64,000 nt of DNA from assembly GCF_012933445.1 (NCBI RefSeq), contig NZ_JABBNC010000013.1:124001-188000 (forward strand), in the 5' to 3' direction. How positions within the stretch are numbered: the stretch's first letter is position 1; each line of letters opens with the position of its first letter. The stretch comes from Actinoplanes sp. TBRC 11911 (GTDB lineage: Bacteria; Actinomycetota; Actinomycetes; Mycobacteriales; Micromonosporaceae). The position numbers were made by a program, and so were the translations under genes. Of this stretch, positions 45,808 to 55,291 are shown piece after piece. Below the pieces are notes generated by a model. That model was given only the letters and a program-made list of their open reading frames with translations. It ran no database searches and was not told the DNA's origin.

Positions 45808-46797
45808 ATGACTCCCATTCCTCTGTCCCAATGGGCCGACCGCAACGGCATCCCGCGGCGCACCGCCTACAACTGGGCAAAGAACGGCAAGCTCAACGTG
45901 CCGATCCACCGCACCCTCACTGGGCGCCTCGTCGTCCTCGACGACGAGGATCAGATCCCCGGCGAGGCACACCCGTTCGTTGCCGCCTATGCCGAGGCGC
46001 TGAGCCTGCCGGTCGGTGCGCACCTCGGCGACCTGCACCACTCCCCTGTGCTCGAGACCTGGGGCGCCGACCTGTATGACACCGTCGCCGACGATCTGCG
46101 GCCCGTCGTGCTGCAGCTGGCGTTGACCGCCGCGTGTGCCCGGCCTAAACGTGACGTCTGGTGGCGGCTGAGCGACTGGCTCGGCCGGGTGGAACTCGCC
46201 GATTGGTACGCTGCCACCGGCTTTCCCCAGGTCGCTGCCCTTGTCCAGGACCGGCAGCCGATCACCGACCAGGAAAGCTATCTGGACTGGTGGCCCTGCG
46301 GTGTCGGCTCCCACCAGTTCTGGCAAGACTTCGACGCCGCCGCCACGCAAGCCGCCAAGGACGCCACACTCGGTCCGCCCGAGGGCAACGACGCCGTTTC
46401 CTGGCTCAGCGAGAACTCCTTGCCGGACAACTTCGCCATCGCCGGGCGACGGGAAAGCCTGCGCAACCGGCTCGACAAGCTCGCCGGCACCACCACCGGC
46501 CACGAGCAGATCCCCACCATCCCCGACCGCAGTGACTTGTGGAGCTTGCGAGGCATGTACCCCGAACCGGCATGGGCCCTGGCCCGCCCATACACCCGCC
46601 GGACGGCCGTCGAGATCTGCGCGATCGTCGGGTGGGATCCCGAGGCGCCGGCACCACCCGACGGTCACCCACTCCGCGAGATCGGATACCGCGCCTGCCT
46701 GCACGCGGCCGAAGCCGCGCTTGTGCCGCACGTTCATGATGCCCACATGCGGGAGATCGAGGCTTTCCGTCGCATCGCCCTGGGCCGGCCTTGGTAG
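45808..46797 (+). CDS. Protein with N-terminal MerR/excisionase-like helix-turn-helix
   Basis: 329 residues. Residues 5-30 (LSQWADRNGIPRRTAYNWAKNGKL) are a clear helix-turn-helix of the kind used by MerR-like, excisionase and plasmid regulators. The remaining 290 residues are Trp-rich and helical (DVWWRLSDWLG, YLDWWPCGVGSHQFWQDF) with no recognised family. The GGCACA palindrome cluster directly upstream suggests that it binds its own promoter. It lies between two HNH-nuclease genes and may regulate them or act as a sensor. Confidence 0.7.
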   Translation: MTPIPLSQWADRNGIPRRTAYNWAKNGKLNVPIHRTLTGRLVVLDDEDQIPGEAHPFVAAYAEALSLPVGAHLGDLHHSPVLETWGADLYDTVADDLRPVVLQLALTAACARPKRDVWWRLSDWLGRVELADWYAATGFPQVAALVQDRQPITDQESYLDWWPCGVGSHQFWQDFDAAATQAAKDATLGPPEGNDAVSWLSENSLPDNFAIAGRRESLRNRLDKLAGTTTGHEQIPTIPDRSDLWSLRGMYPEPAWALARPYTRRTAVEICAIVGWDPEAPAPPDGHPLREIGYRACLHAAEAALVPHVHDAHMREIEAFRRIALGRPW

Positions 46798-46904
46798 ACG
46801 GCAGGCACATCGATCTCAATGGTCGTTCGAAAGCTGAAGGGCACCGTCGCGAACCGCACCGGTCGACACTCCCCGCGGCGCGTTCCTCGTAATGGCGTGG
46901 GCGA

Positions 46905-47738
46905 CTAATATTCAGGCGGTCTGCGGGTGCTGTGGCTAACTTCGTCGGCGGCGGCGCGCAGCAGGCGTGCCTTGTCGCCGAGCTTCAACGTACTCAAATG
47001 CGTGGCGGCATCCGACAGGGCCGTTGCCGTCTCTTTCAGCTTCAATGAGGCATAGATGTCGGCCGCCTCATTGAGCGCGCGGGCGGAAGCGGCGAGACGA
47101 TAGGCGTCGGTTTCGGCCAGCATGGAAACGACCAGACGTAGTTCCTGGACGGCGCTGCTGCTGATGCGACCGGTGCTGTCGGCTTCGTCGACCACGGTTT
47201 CCAGGCGGTCGATCAGCGAGGCGAGGCGTTCACTGGGGTCCTCGAAGTACTTCGCCAGCATCCGTTCCATGGAGTCCTGGGTGACGCTGCCAGTCAGGAC
47301 GCCGAAGATGGCGATCTCTTTGTCGTTCTTCCACGTCAACAGGGTTTCGGCTGGATAGAGTCGTGCCCCGCTGGTGGGGTCGTCGACGGCGTTGTGATGG
47401 GCTTTGCAGAGCAGAAGCAGGTGACGCCAGTCGTCGCGTTCGCGGTCGGTGAGGTCGTCGCGGAACCGTGGTGCGTTGCGTTTGACGCCGTAGATGTGGG
47501 CGACCTCGACGTTCATCCGCGGTCCGCCGGCTCCGGTTTCGAGGAACGCCGGTTGGACACACCCCGGTGCGTAGCAGGTGCCGTTGCTCATTGCGTAGAG
47601 CGCCCGCTTGACCGTCTCGGAGATTTCGCTCCGCTTCCCGGTACCGCGGGGCTCCTCGCGAGCCAGGTCCGCCGCATCCACACTTGCCACTGTCTCATGA
47701 AAAGCGAGAGGCGTGGACCGCAGGTGACCGAGCGGCAT
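46905..47738 (-). CDS. HNH endonuclease-domain protein
   Basis: 277 residues. The HNH fold occupies about residues 40-125: CYAPGC pair, VEVAHIYGVKRNAPR with the first catalytic His, and LLLLCKAHHNAVDD. A helical C-terminal domain follows (SMERMLAKYFEDPSERLASLIDRLE and the sequence to about 260), rich in Ala/Leu with coiled-coil character. This HNH-plus-helical-domain design recurs in actinobacterial and proteobacterial defence islands as a single-gene nuclease. It is transcribed towards the HTH gene. The nominal start ATG/GTG at 47738 is acceptable, although internal starts cannot be excluded. Confidence 0.85.
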   Translation of the reverse strand: MPLGHLRSTPLAFHETVASVDAADLAREEPRGTGKRSEISETVKRALYAMSNGTCYAPGCVQPAFLETGAGGPRMNVEVAHIYGVKRNAPRFRDDLTDRERDDWRHLLLLCKAHHNAVDDPTSGARLYPAETLLTWKNDKEIAIFGVLTGSVTQDSMERMLAKYFEDPSERLASLIDRLETVVDEADSTGRISSSAVQELRLVVSMLAETDAYRLAASARALNEAADIYASLKLKETATALSDAATHLSTLKLGDKARLLRAAADEVSHSTRRPPEY

Positions 47739-47789
47739 CTCCGCGTCGATTCGGCCGCACTACCGAACCTATGGTCGTACATGATCGAC

Positions 47790-48320
47790 ACGCCCGGCCA
47801 TCGACCCTCCACTGGCTGGCGCCAAGCGGTGCTGACCGCGGCGAGCACGATGCAGCTGATCAGCAAATGCGCGCACCACGGCACGCCGATCACGAGCGCG
47901 CCCAGAAGCTGGCGCCGATGCCGGGCAGCGCCTGGCCTCCGCCGAACACCACGATCAGGCTCGGTCCGAGCGCCTGGCCGAGGGACGCGGCGAAGGTGCA
48001 GTGCCCCGAAGTCGGAGTCGTACTTGTCAGCCGGGACAGTGTTGGCCATCAGGGCCGCCGCCCAACGACCGAGCACAGATGACCGGTGCCCAGAATCATG
48101 CTGGCCACGATCAGTCCGGCCATCGATTCGTCCAGCGGCAGGAACACGGCCGCCGCCGCCGCGACGACCAGCAACACCGGACCAGCGATCAGCGCACGGC
48201 GCTCGGCGAACCGGCGCTCGGCCTGAGCAGACGGCGACGGGGGGCGGCAGCGGCGCGACCGCGAAGCTGGCCCCGAGAACACTGAGTCCCCCTGAAGGGT
48301 GACCTGACCCAATCGGTGTA
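47790..48320 (-). pseudogene. Decayed MFS transporter (C-terminal part)
   Basis: Transporter-like segments are scattered over all three minus-strand frames: LSVLGASFAVAPLPPP, then ALIAGPVLLVVAAAAAVF and GLIVASMILGTGHL, then ALMANTVPADKYDSDFG, then FAASLGQALGPSLIVVFGGG, then LVIGV...LLISCIVLAAVS. In this order they are the last four to five helices and loops of a major-facilitator exporter. At least three frame changes and the absence of the N-terminal half show that it is a pseudogene. Confidence 0.75.
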
Positions 48321-48355
48321 CACGACACCCCACGAAGGCGAGAAATCCTCGGGTC

Positions 48356-49429
48356 ATGGCGTACATCGAAGAGACCGGAACCTCAGCGGAAACTGAACCT
48401 ACGGCGACACCGTTGCTACGCGACTGGATCGAACGATGGATCACGCTCAAGATCGACGTCTCCCCCGGCACCCACGCCGAATACGCGCGCATGCTGCGGC
48501 ACCGCGCTGCAATCGATCTCGGTGACCTGCGAGTGGGTGACATTACCCGGCACGATCATCTGGATCCGTGGAAAGCCTCCCTCGCCCAGCAACTGAGGCC
48601 GGCGAGCGTGCGCAAGCTCTGGACAGTGCTCAGTCAGGTGATGCGCGACGCTGTCCCGCGATACCGGCCCGACAACCCGATGCGGCGACCGGAAGGCAAC
48701 CGGAGCAACGGCCTGCCCCGCATCACCGCGTGGCAGGCATGCCTGTTGGATCGCGAGGAAGCTGACATTCTCATCGCGCACTGCCCGGCACCCATCAAGC
48801 CTCTGGTGCTGGCGGCGCTTGGCACCGGCATGCGCCTGGGTGAACTACTCGGCCTACGAGCCGGCAACGTGAGTCCCGAAATGCCCGTCCCGGCCATCAG
48901 AGTCGAGCAGACGTTGTCACGCTCGGGCACGTTCGGGCCAGTGAAAACGCCGCGGTCACGGCGCACGATCCTGCTGGCCCCGCACACCGCCCGCCTGTTC
49001 GCCGCAGTTGTCGCCGACAAGCGCCATGGCGAGCTGGTCTTCACCGCACCCGATGGTGGACCGTGGGATGCCGGTAACCTCCGGCAGAGGTACTGGCGGA
49101 CCGCAGTCATAGCAGCGCAAACCTGCCGCGTACATCCTCCGCAAGCTTCCGCCGACACGGCGGCGGGCCCCAGAGCGGTCTCGGACTGTCGGTGCTCGAC
49201 CCGGTTGTTCTCCGCGCCACGGTTTCACGACCTACGGCACTCCCATGTCGCGTATCTGATCGCTGCGGGATGGGACTTCTATATGATCCAGCTACGGCTG
49301 GGACATGCCTCGATCAAGACGACGTTCGACATCTACGGGCATTTGCTGCCCCACGGTGAGCGTGATCGGTTACAGGCTCTGGATGAGCAACTCCCGGCCG
49401 ACCCAACCGCCGCGCACGGGGCAGTCTGA
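48356..49429 (+). CDS. Tyrosine recombinase / integrase (second within island)
   Basis: 357 residues, complete. A core-binding domain (PLLRDWIERWITLKIDVSPGT...) precedes the catalytic domain with GTGMRLGELLGLRAG (first Arg), RFHDLRHSHVAYLIAAG (HxxR box), LRLGHASIKTTFDIYGHLLP (His and Tyr nucleophile). An insertion with several Cys residues (around QTCRVHPPQ and SDCRCSTR) precedes the HxxR box. It is distinct from the island's own integrase at 58100-59287, so it probably arrived with a nested element or serves as an orphan recombinase. No matching attachment repeats were identified around it. Confidence 0.92.
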   Translation: MAYIEETGTSAETEPTATPLLRDWIERWITLKIDVSPGTHAEYARMLRHRAAIDLGDLRVGDITRHDHLDPWKASLAQQLRPASVRKLWTVLSQVMRDAVPRYRPDNPMRRPEGNRSNGLPRITAWQACLLDREEADILIAHCPAPIKPLVLAALGTGMRLGELLGLRAGNVSPEMPVPAIRVEQTLSRSGTFGPVKTPRSRRTILLAPHTARLFAAVVADKRHGELVFTAPDGGPWDAGNLRQRYWRTAVIAAQTCRVHPPQASADTAAGPRAVSDCRCSTRLFSAPRFHDLRHSHVAYLIAAGWDFYMIQLRLGHASIKTTFDIYGHLLPHGERDRLQALDEQLPADPTAAHGAV

Positions 49430-49583
49430 GTAGGGCAATGAGCACTCATCCAAGTCCTGAATGGATCATTCACGCCCGGATGTTCACCGGCTTGGCCGAT
49501 CACGAAGGCGGTTTGGCCGATTACGTGGTGGAGTCCGGGTTCGGTAACGTGCTCGGCGTTTCCGCGGGACCTGGAGGGGTTCG

Positions 49584-51194
49584 TTGGCTCGGCGTACAGG
49601 CTTCATCGCTCAAATCCAGCGCGAACACGCGCGTCAGGTTCGAGCAGCCCAACAGGCTCAGACGGCGTACGTGCGTCAGCAGCAAGCAATGCACCGGGCG
49701 GCTGAACAGGCGGCCAAGGCAGCTCAGCGTGCCGCAGCGGCTGACGAACGTGAACGCAAACGCCTGTACGCCGAGGCACGCGCCGCCGCGGTCGCCGCCG
49801 ACAACGCGGATGTCCAGGCCCGGCTGGAGGAGCTTGAGCAACTCCTGCAGGCCACCTTGGACGTCGACGACCACATCGACTTCGCCCGGTTGAAGAAACG
49901 GATTCAGCATCCGCCGTTCGATCCTGGGCAGCTGGCCCAGCCGATCCCTGCGCCCGATTGGCAGCGCTTCGAACCCCCGGCACCAGCCGGGCTCGGAAAA
50001 TTGTTCGGTGGGCAAGGCAAATATCAGCAGCAGCTGGCGGCGGCGCAAGCGCAGTTCCAGACCGCTCAAGCTCAGCACGCCGCGGCGGACGCCGACCGGC
50101 AACGCCGTCTCGCTGCCGCCTACCAGAGCTACCAGCAGCACTGCCAGCGAGTCGAAGCGCAGGCCGCCACCCACAACGCGGAGGTAGACCGGTTCGCGGC
50201 TGCGTTTGCCGCGGGCGAGCCGCAGGCCGTGGTCGACTACTTCAGCATGGTGCTAGCCAACTCGGTCTACCCGGACGATTTCCCGCAGCAGTACCGCCTG
50301 GCCTACGTCCCGGAATCGCGTCAGCTCGTCGCCGAGTACGAACTACCCACCCTTGATGTGGTGCCCGCGGTCCGGGAACACCGCTACGTCAAGACTCGTG
50401 ACGAGATCACGTCCACGGCCAGGCCGGCCAAGGACATCCGCGAGCGCTACACCTCGGTGGTCACCCAGGTCACCTTGCGGACCGTGCACGAGCTGTTCGA
50501 GTCTGATCGCACCGCCCTGGTGGACACGATCGTGTTCAACGGCGTCGTGGACACCTCCGATCCGCGCACCGGCCAAGCCGTCCGGCCGTGCCTGGTCACC
50601 CTGCGCACTACCCGTGAGCAGTTCACTGCCCTCAACCTGGCCAAGGTCGATCCGGCAGCATGCCTGCAACACCTGAGCGCATCGGTGTCCAAACGACCTG
50701 AGGAACTCGCCGCTGTACGCCCGGTGCTCGAGTTCGACATGGTCGACAAACGGTTCATCGACGAGGTGGACGTCCTGGCCGACCTCGACGAACGTCCGAA
50801 CCTGCTGCGTCTGACCCCGTCTGATTTCGAATCGTTGATCCAGAACCTGTTCACCAAGATGGGCTTGGACACCAAGCAAACGCGGGCGTCGCGCGACGGT
50901 GGCGTCGACTGCGTCGCGTTCGATCAGCGACCGATCTTCGGCGGCAAAGTCGTCATCCAGGCCAAACGCTACCGCCACACCGTCGACGTGTCTGCCGTGC
51001 GTGACCTGTACGGCACCTTGCAAAACGAAGGCGCGTCCAAAGGAATCCTTGTCACCACCAGCGGCTACGGCCCTACCTCGTACGAGTTCGCGTCCGGCAA
51101 ACCCCTCGAACTCATCGACGGCGCGAATCTGCTGTATCTGCTCGCCGAACACGCCCAACTCAAGGCCCGTATCGACCCCACCGAACTCGACTAG
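49584..51194 (+). CDS. Mrr-type restriction endonuclease with coiled-coil N-terminus
   Basis: 536 residues from the TTG at 49584, preceded by GGAGGGG at 49573-49579. The N-terminal 130 residues are Gln/Ala/Arg-rich coiled coil (QQAQTAYVRQQQAM, RAAEQAAKAAQRA). A middle domain (200-400) contains DYFSMVLANSVYPDDFP. The C-terminal Mrr-cat domain shows DFESLIQNLFTKMG, then the catalytic DGGVDCVAFD and VVIQAKRY (D...QxK) near 440-470, ending with a conserved ILVTTSGYGP. It should cut modified or foreign DNA. It is a single-gene unit close to the integrase at 48356. Confidence 0.9.
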   Translation: MARRTGFIAQIQREHARQVRAAQQAQTAYVRQQQAMHRAAEQAAKAAQRAAAADERERKRLYAEARAAAVAADNADVQARLEELEQLLQATLDVDDHIDFARLKKRIQHPPFDPGQLAQPIPAPDWQRFEPPAPAGLGKLFGGQGKYQQQLAAAQAQFQTAQAQHAAADADRQRRLAAAYQSYQQHCQRVEAQAATHNAEVDRFAAAFAAGEPQAVVDYFSMVLANSVYPDDFPQQYRLAYVPESRQLVAEYELPTLDVVPAVREHRYVKTRDEITSTARPAKDIRERYTSVVTQVTLRTVHELFESDRTALVDTIVFNGVVDTSDPRTGQAVRPCLVTLRTTREQFTALNLAKVDPAACLQHLSASVSKRPEELAAVRPVLEFDMVDKRFIDEVDVLADLDERPNLLRLTPSDFESLIQNLFTKMGLDTKQTRASRDGGVDCVAFDQRPIFGGKVVIQAKRYRHTVDVSAVRDLYGTLQNEGASKGILVTTSGYGPTSYEFASGKPLELIDGANLLYLLAEHAQLKARIDPTELD

Positions 51195-51478
51195 CCAATT
51201 CAGGAATGGCTCAGGCAGCCCTGAAGTAGCTGAGCCGTCGTGACCACGGACAGACGACTCTCCTCTTTCAACCCCAAGGTCAGCGGGGCAGCACTGAGCT
51301 ACCCAGGGCCGGGACCGCGAGCGGGTTCGGGCAGCGGGCCGGCGCTGGTGTCATCGGGTCGGGCGCGGACCGGGGTGCTCCGCCCGCGAAATCGCGACGG
51401 CCCAAGGTGTCACGCCGCGGCTTCATGGTAGAGCCGCTTATTCTTTCGATGCGGGTCGTACCGCTGTCGGGATTTGCA

Positions 51479-51712
51479 TCACGCTTCGTGAGGGGCGCCG
51501 TCAGAGCGATGCGATGGTCGCCCGACTGTCTCGAACTTCCCTTCGGAGACTGCTTGCGGTCCGACCACATGTTGTAACGCGTGGAGGCCATCTACGCCGT
51601 GCTTGTCGCTGATATGACGTACTAGTCCGATGTACGAGCGGTATCGCAGATAAGGGAGCAGGGCCGACAGGGCGGCAGCCGCCGGGATCAGGCCCAAGAC
51701 GAAAATGGACAC
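51479..51712 (-). CDS. Small membrane protein, hypothetical
   Basis: 77 residues from a GTG preceded at ten bases by GGAGG. Residues 2-22 (SIFVLGLIPAAAALSALLPYL) form one membrane helix, followed by a basic amphipathic segment (YRSYIGLVRHISDKHG). No family recognised. Small size makes the call tentative. Confidence 0.45.
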   Translation of the reverse strand: MSIFVLGLIPAAAALSALLPYLRYRSYIGLVRHISDKHGVDGLHALQHVVGPQAVSEGKFETVGRPSHRSDGAPHEA

Positions 51713-51835
51713 AGGAACTAACCCTCCGTGGGTCGTTCCCGGTGCTCATCTCCGGGCGACTGCGGCCGGGTCTCAGCTTTCGAGACGCACAATGCCCATG
51801 CAGCGCGAGCGGTAAAACAAGGGTGTAGCCGCAGT

Positions 51836-52357
51836 CTACCTGATGCGCCACGTCTCCGAAAGCGGGTGAAACACGCGTCGAGCGATGCCCTTACGGTCGT
51901 GTTCAGGTGCTTGGGCTCTCGCCTCCTCGATCGTTTCCAGAGCGTGGTGCCAGCCGCGTACCAAGCCCACAATATCCAGGAGCCAAGCACGCTCCAAGCG
52001 TGCGTGGCCATGTCGGCATCCAACCTCGTACCAAACGGTGGGTCCGTGCCAGTCGTCGGTGAACACCCAGTTCAAGAATCCTTCGTGGCGGCGCCCACTT
52101 CGCGAGATACCCACGAATAGAAACCGCTCGCCGCCCTCGGACAGTGGAAATCTGTAGACCTCTCCCAGGCGACACCCACGGGCTGGACATCGAATCTCAA
52201 GCACCTGCATCCGTGCCTGAGTAGCGCTGGCGAGACCGCCAAGCCATGCCGCAGCGTTCTTCGACGCCTCCGCATGTTCACGCTTCTCGAGCGGTGTTGC
52301 TTCGGCTCGAAGCCTGAGCCACGCGTCGTGCTCGTCCCGACCATAGGTCATAACCAA
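51836..52357 (-). CDS. Hypothetical protein with Cys/His pairs
   Basis: 173 residues, with well-balanced, protein-like composition. A Cys pair (EIRCPARGCRLGEVY) near residues 54-62 and CRHGHARL near 110 could bind zinc. The N-terminus (DEHDAWLRLRAEATPLEKREHAEASKNAAAWL) is helical. No family recognised. ATG 52357 or the ATG two codons later may be the start. Confidence 0.55.
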   Translation of the reverse strand: MVMTYGRDEHDAWLRLRAEATPLEKREHAEASKNAAAWLGGLASATQARMQVLEIRCPARGCRLGEVYRFPLSEGGERFLFVGISRSGRRHEGFLNWVFTDDWHGPTVWYEVGCRHGHARLERAWLLDIVGLVRGWHHALETIEEARAQAPEHDRKGIARRVFHPLSETWRIR

Positions 52358-52839
52358 TAATGGACCCGCACCGCGGCCTCACGACAAAGGCAGGACCGCC
52401 GGGGCTATTGCAACGTGACTTCGCAGATCGCCGTCGTAGCGGCAGGGGCCGAGAGGAATCCGGCTCCCGGCCCCTCTCGTTCCCGGTTTCCCCGTCTCGA
52501 TATCCGAGACCGCTGAAGGCCTTTCTGTAAGGACGCAGCCACGCCCTGGACCCACGCGACGGCACGAAGTGGCGTAGGCCTGGCGGCGCCAATCCCCCGG
52601 TGCACGATGACGAAGCGATCCCGAACGAGCCGTCGTACGGAGTGGCTGCAACGCAGGGCGCGTTAAATGTCGTCGCGCTGCCCGCCATCATGCCGTTGCG
52701 GTGAACGCGCGGAATCACACCGACGCCGCCGGACACGGTGATCAAACTGATCCGAGCTCGCCTTCGCGTCGGAACCCGAGCTCTGACACGCAGGCGACCG
52801 GCGTGCGCTGGTCTACCCGCGGCGGGGAGGATGGGTGAT
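52358..52839. other. Intergenic upstream of RecD2, no gene supported
   Basis: About 480 bases. Open frames on both strands are Arg/Pro/Ser-rich and look like shadows. A GGAGG at 52826-52830 serves the RecD2 GTG start. Confidence 0.4.
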
Positions 52840-55049
52840 GTGGCTGCGGGTGTTTCGTCCCGGCCGGCACCGCAGGTGCTCGAAGCGGTGCTGGAACGGT
52901 TGACATACGTGAACGAGGAGACCGGGTACACGGTGGCCCGGGTAGCGACCGGCCGCGGGTCGGACCTGATGACCGTGGTCGGCGCCCTGCTGGGCGCACA
53001 ACCGGCGAGAGCCTGCGAATGCGCGGCTGGTGGTCCTCACACGCCCAGCACGGCCGACAGTTCGAGGTGGTCTCCTACAGCACCGTGCTGCCCGCCACGA
53101 TCCAGGGCATCCGCCGCTACCTGGGCTCCGGGCTGATCAAAGGGATCGGGCCGGTGTTCGCCGAACGGATCGTCGACCACTTCGGCGAAGACACCCTGCG
53201 GGTCATCGAAGAGGAAGCCGGTCGACTGGTCGAAGTGCCGGGGCTGGGCCCGAAGCGTACGGGAAAAATCACCGCGGCCTGGCAGGAGCAGAAAGCCATC
53301 AAGGAAGTGATGGTGTTCCTGCAAGGTGTCGGAGTGTCCACATCGATCGCCGTGCGGATCTACAAGAAATACGCCGAGAAGTCGATCGACGTGGTCAAGA
53401 CCGAGCCGTACCGGCTGGCCTCCGACGTGTGGGGCATCGGCTTCAAGACCGCCGACACGATCGCGCAGGCCGTCGGGATCCCGCACGACAGCCCCGAACG
53501 GGTGAAAGCCGGCCTGCAATACACCCTGTCGCAGGCCACCGACAACGGCCACTGCTACCTGCCCGCCGACCAACTGATCACCGACGCCACCAAAATCCTC
53601 GACGTGCCCACCGGTCTGGCCGCCGGCTGCCTGGACGAACTGGTCACCGAGGAAGGCGTCGTCCGCGAGACCCTGCCCGGCCCGGACGGGCCGACCGCGG
53701 CGATCTACCTGATCCCGTTCCACCGGGCCGAGATGTCGCTCGCGGGCTCGCTGCTGTCGTTGTTGCGCGACCGCGACGACCGGATGCCGCACTTCGCCGC
53801 CGTGGACTGGACGAAAGCCCTGGCCTGGCTGAAAGCCCGCACCGGCACCGACCTCGCCCCCGAACAAGAGCAGGCCGTGCGGCTCGCGCTGACCGCCAAG
53901 GTCGCCGTCCTGACCGGTGGTCCCGGCTGCGGAAAGAGCTTCACCGTCCGCTCGATCGTCGAGCTCGCCGCCGCGAAGAAGGCGAAGATCCTGCTGGTCG
54001 CCCCGACAGGGAGGGCCGCGAAACGCCTCGCCGAACTCACAGGCCAGCCCGCGGCCACCGTGCACCGGCTGCTCAAGCTGCAACCCGGCGGCGAGGCCAG
54101 CTACGACCGGGACAACCCCCTCGATGTCGACCTGCTCGTGGTCGACGAAGCCTCCATGCTCGACCTGATCCTGGCCAACAAACTCGTCAAGGCCGTCCCG
54201 CCCGGCGCACACCTGCTGCTGGTCGGCGACGTCGACCAACTTCCCTCGGTCGGCGCCGGGGAGGTGCTGCGCGACCTGCTCGCCGCTGACACCATTCCCC
54301 GCGTACGCCTGACCAAAGTGTTCCGTCAGGCCGCCGACTCGGGCGTGGTCAGCAACGCCCACCGAATCAACGCCGGAAAACCGCCGATCCTGGACGGCAT
54401 GCGCGACTTCTTCCTGTTCGCCTGCGACGACACCGAAGCCGCAGCCGACCTCACCGTCGATGTCGCCTGCAACCGCATCACCGCGAAATTCGGCCTCGAC
54501 CCCCGCCGCGACATCCAAGTGCTGGCCCCGATGCACCGCGGCCCCGCCGGAGCCGGCGCGCTCAACACCCTGCTGCAGCAGCGACTCACCCCGCCCCATG
54601 ACGGCTTGCCTGAACGCCGGGCCGGCGGGCGGGTGTTCCGCGTCGGCGACAAGGTCACCCAGATCCGCAACAACTACGACAAAGGCCAGAACGGAGTCTT
54701 CAACGGCACCCTCGGCGTCATCACCGCCCTCGACCCCGACGAGCAAACCCTGACGGTCCGCACCGACGAGGACGAGAGCATCGACTACGACTTCGACGAA
54801 CTCGACGAGCTGGCCCATGCCTACGCGATGACCATCCACCGCTCGCAAGGCTCCGAATACCCCGCCGTGGTCATCCCGATCACCACCAGCGCCTGGATGA
54901 TGCTGCAACGCAACCTGCTCTACACCGCCATCACCCGCGCCAAAAAGCTCGTCGTGCTGGTCGGCTCCCGCCGAGCGCTGGGCGCCGCCATCCGCACCGT
55001 CAGCGCCGGCCGCCGCCACACCGCCCTCACCCACCGCCTCGCCAGATAG
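52840..55049 (+). pseudogene. recD2: RecD2-type SF1 DNA helicase, interrupted by a one-base frameshift
   Basis: The N-terminal OB-like part starts at GTG 52840, nine bases after GGAGG, and reads VLERLTYVNEETGYTVARV and TVVGALLGAQP. It then goes out of frame; the rest (from about 53007, with MRGWWSSHAQHGRQFEV) continues in the next frame to 55049. Adding one G in the CCGGCGAG run near 53004 joins them into about 736 residues, normal RecD2 length. The second part has helix-hairpin-helix repeats (GIGPVFAERI, VPGLGPKRTGKI), Walker A GGPGCGKSFT, motif II VVDEASMLD, the GDVDQLPSVG motif and YTAITRAKKL. RecD2 is a 5'-3' helicase acting on DNA ends. All motifs survive, so if the base is an assembly error the gene is intact. 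Confidence 0.85.
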
Positions 55050-55291
55050 GACACCAGACGCGCACCGATCCATGCGCCGCTCGCGCCTCGGCGACCCCTC
55101 GCTGGCGGCAAAGCACGACCCGCGGCCGAGCTACCGTCGCTACACGATCGCGGCGTGCAAGGCCACCTCGGCGCCCTGCGCAACACCGGCACCGTCTTGG
55201 ACGTCGATCGTGACGCGTCTCGGCCTGCGAGCAATGGTCATCGGCAACGGTTACATCAACCTCGGCCGCCGTGATCGCCCCTGTTGGCCGC

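Noticed and set aside
53037..55073. 678-codon minus-strand ORF opposite RecD2
   Set aside because: Antisense shadow of a high-GC gene; the plus strand carries all RecD2 motifs and the minus-strand protein is Gly/Asp/Val-rich with no family-like sequence.
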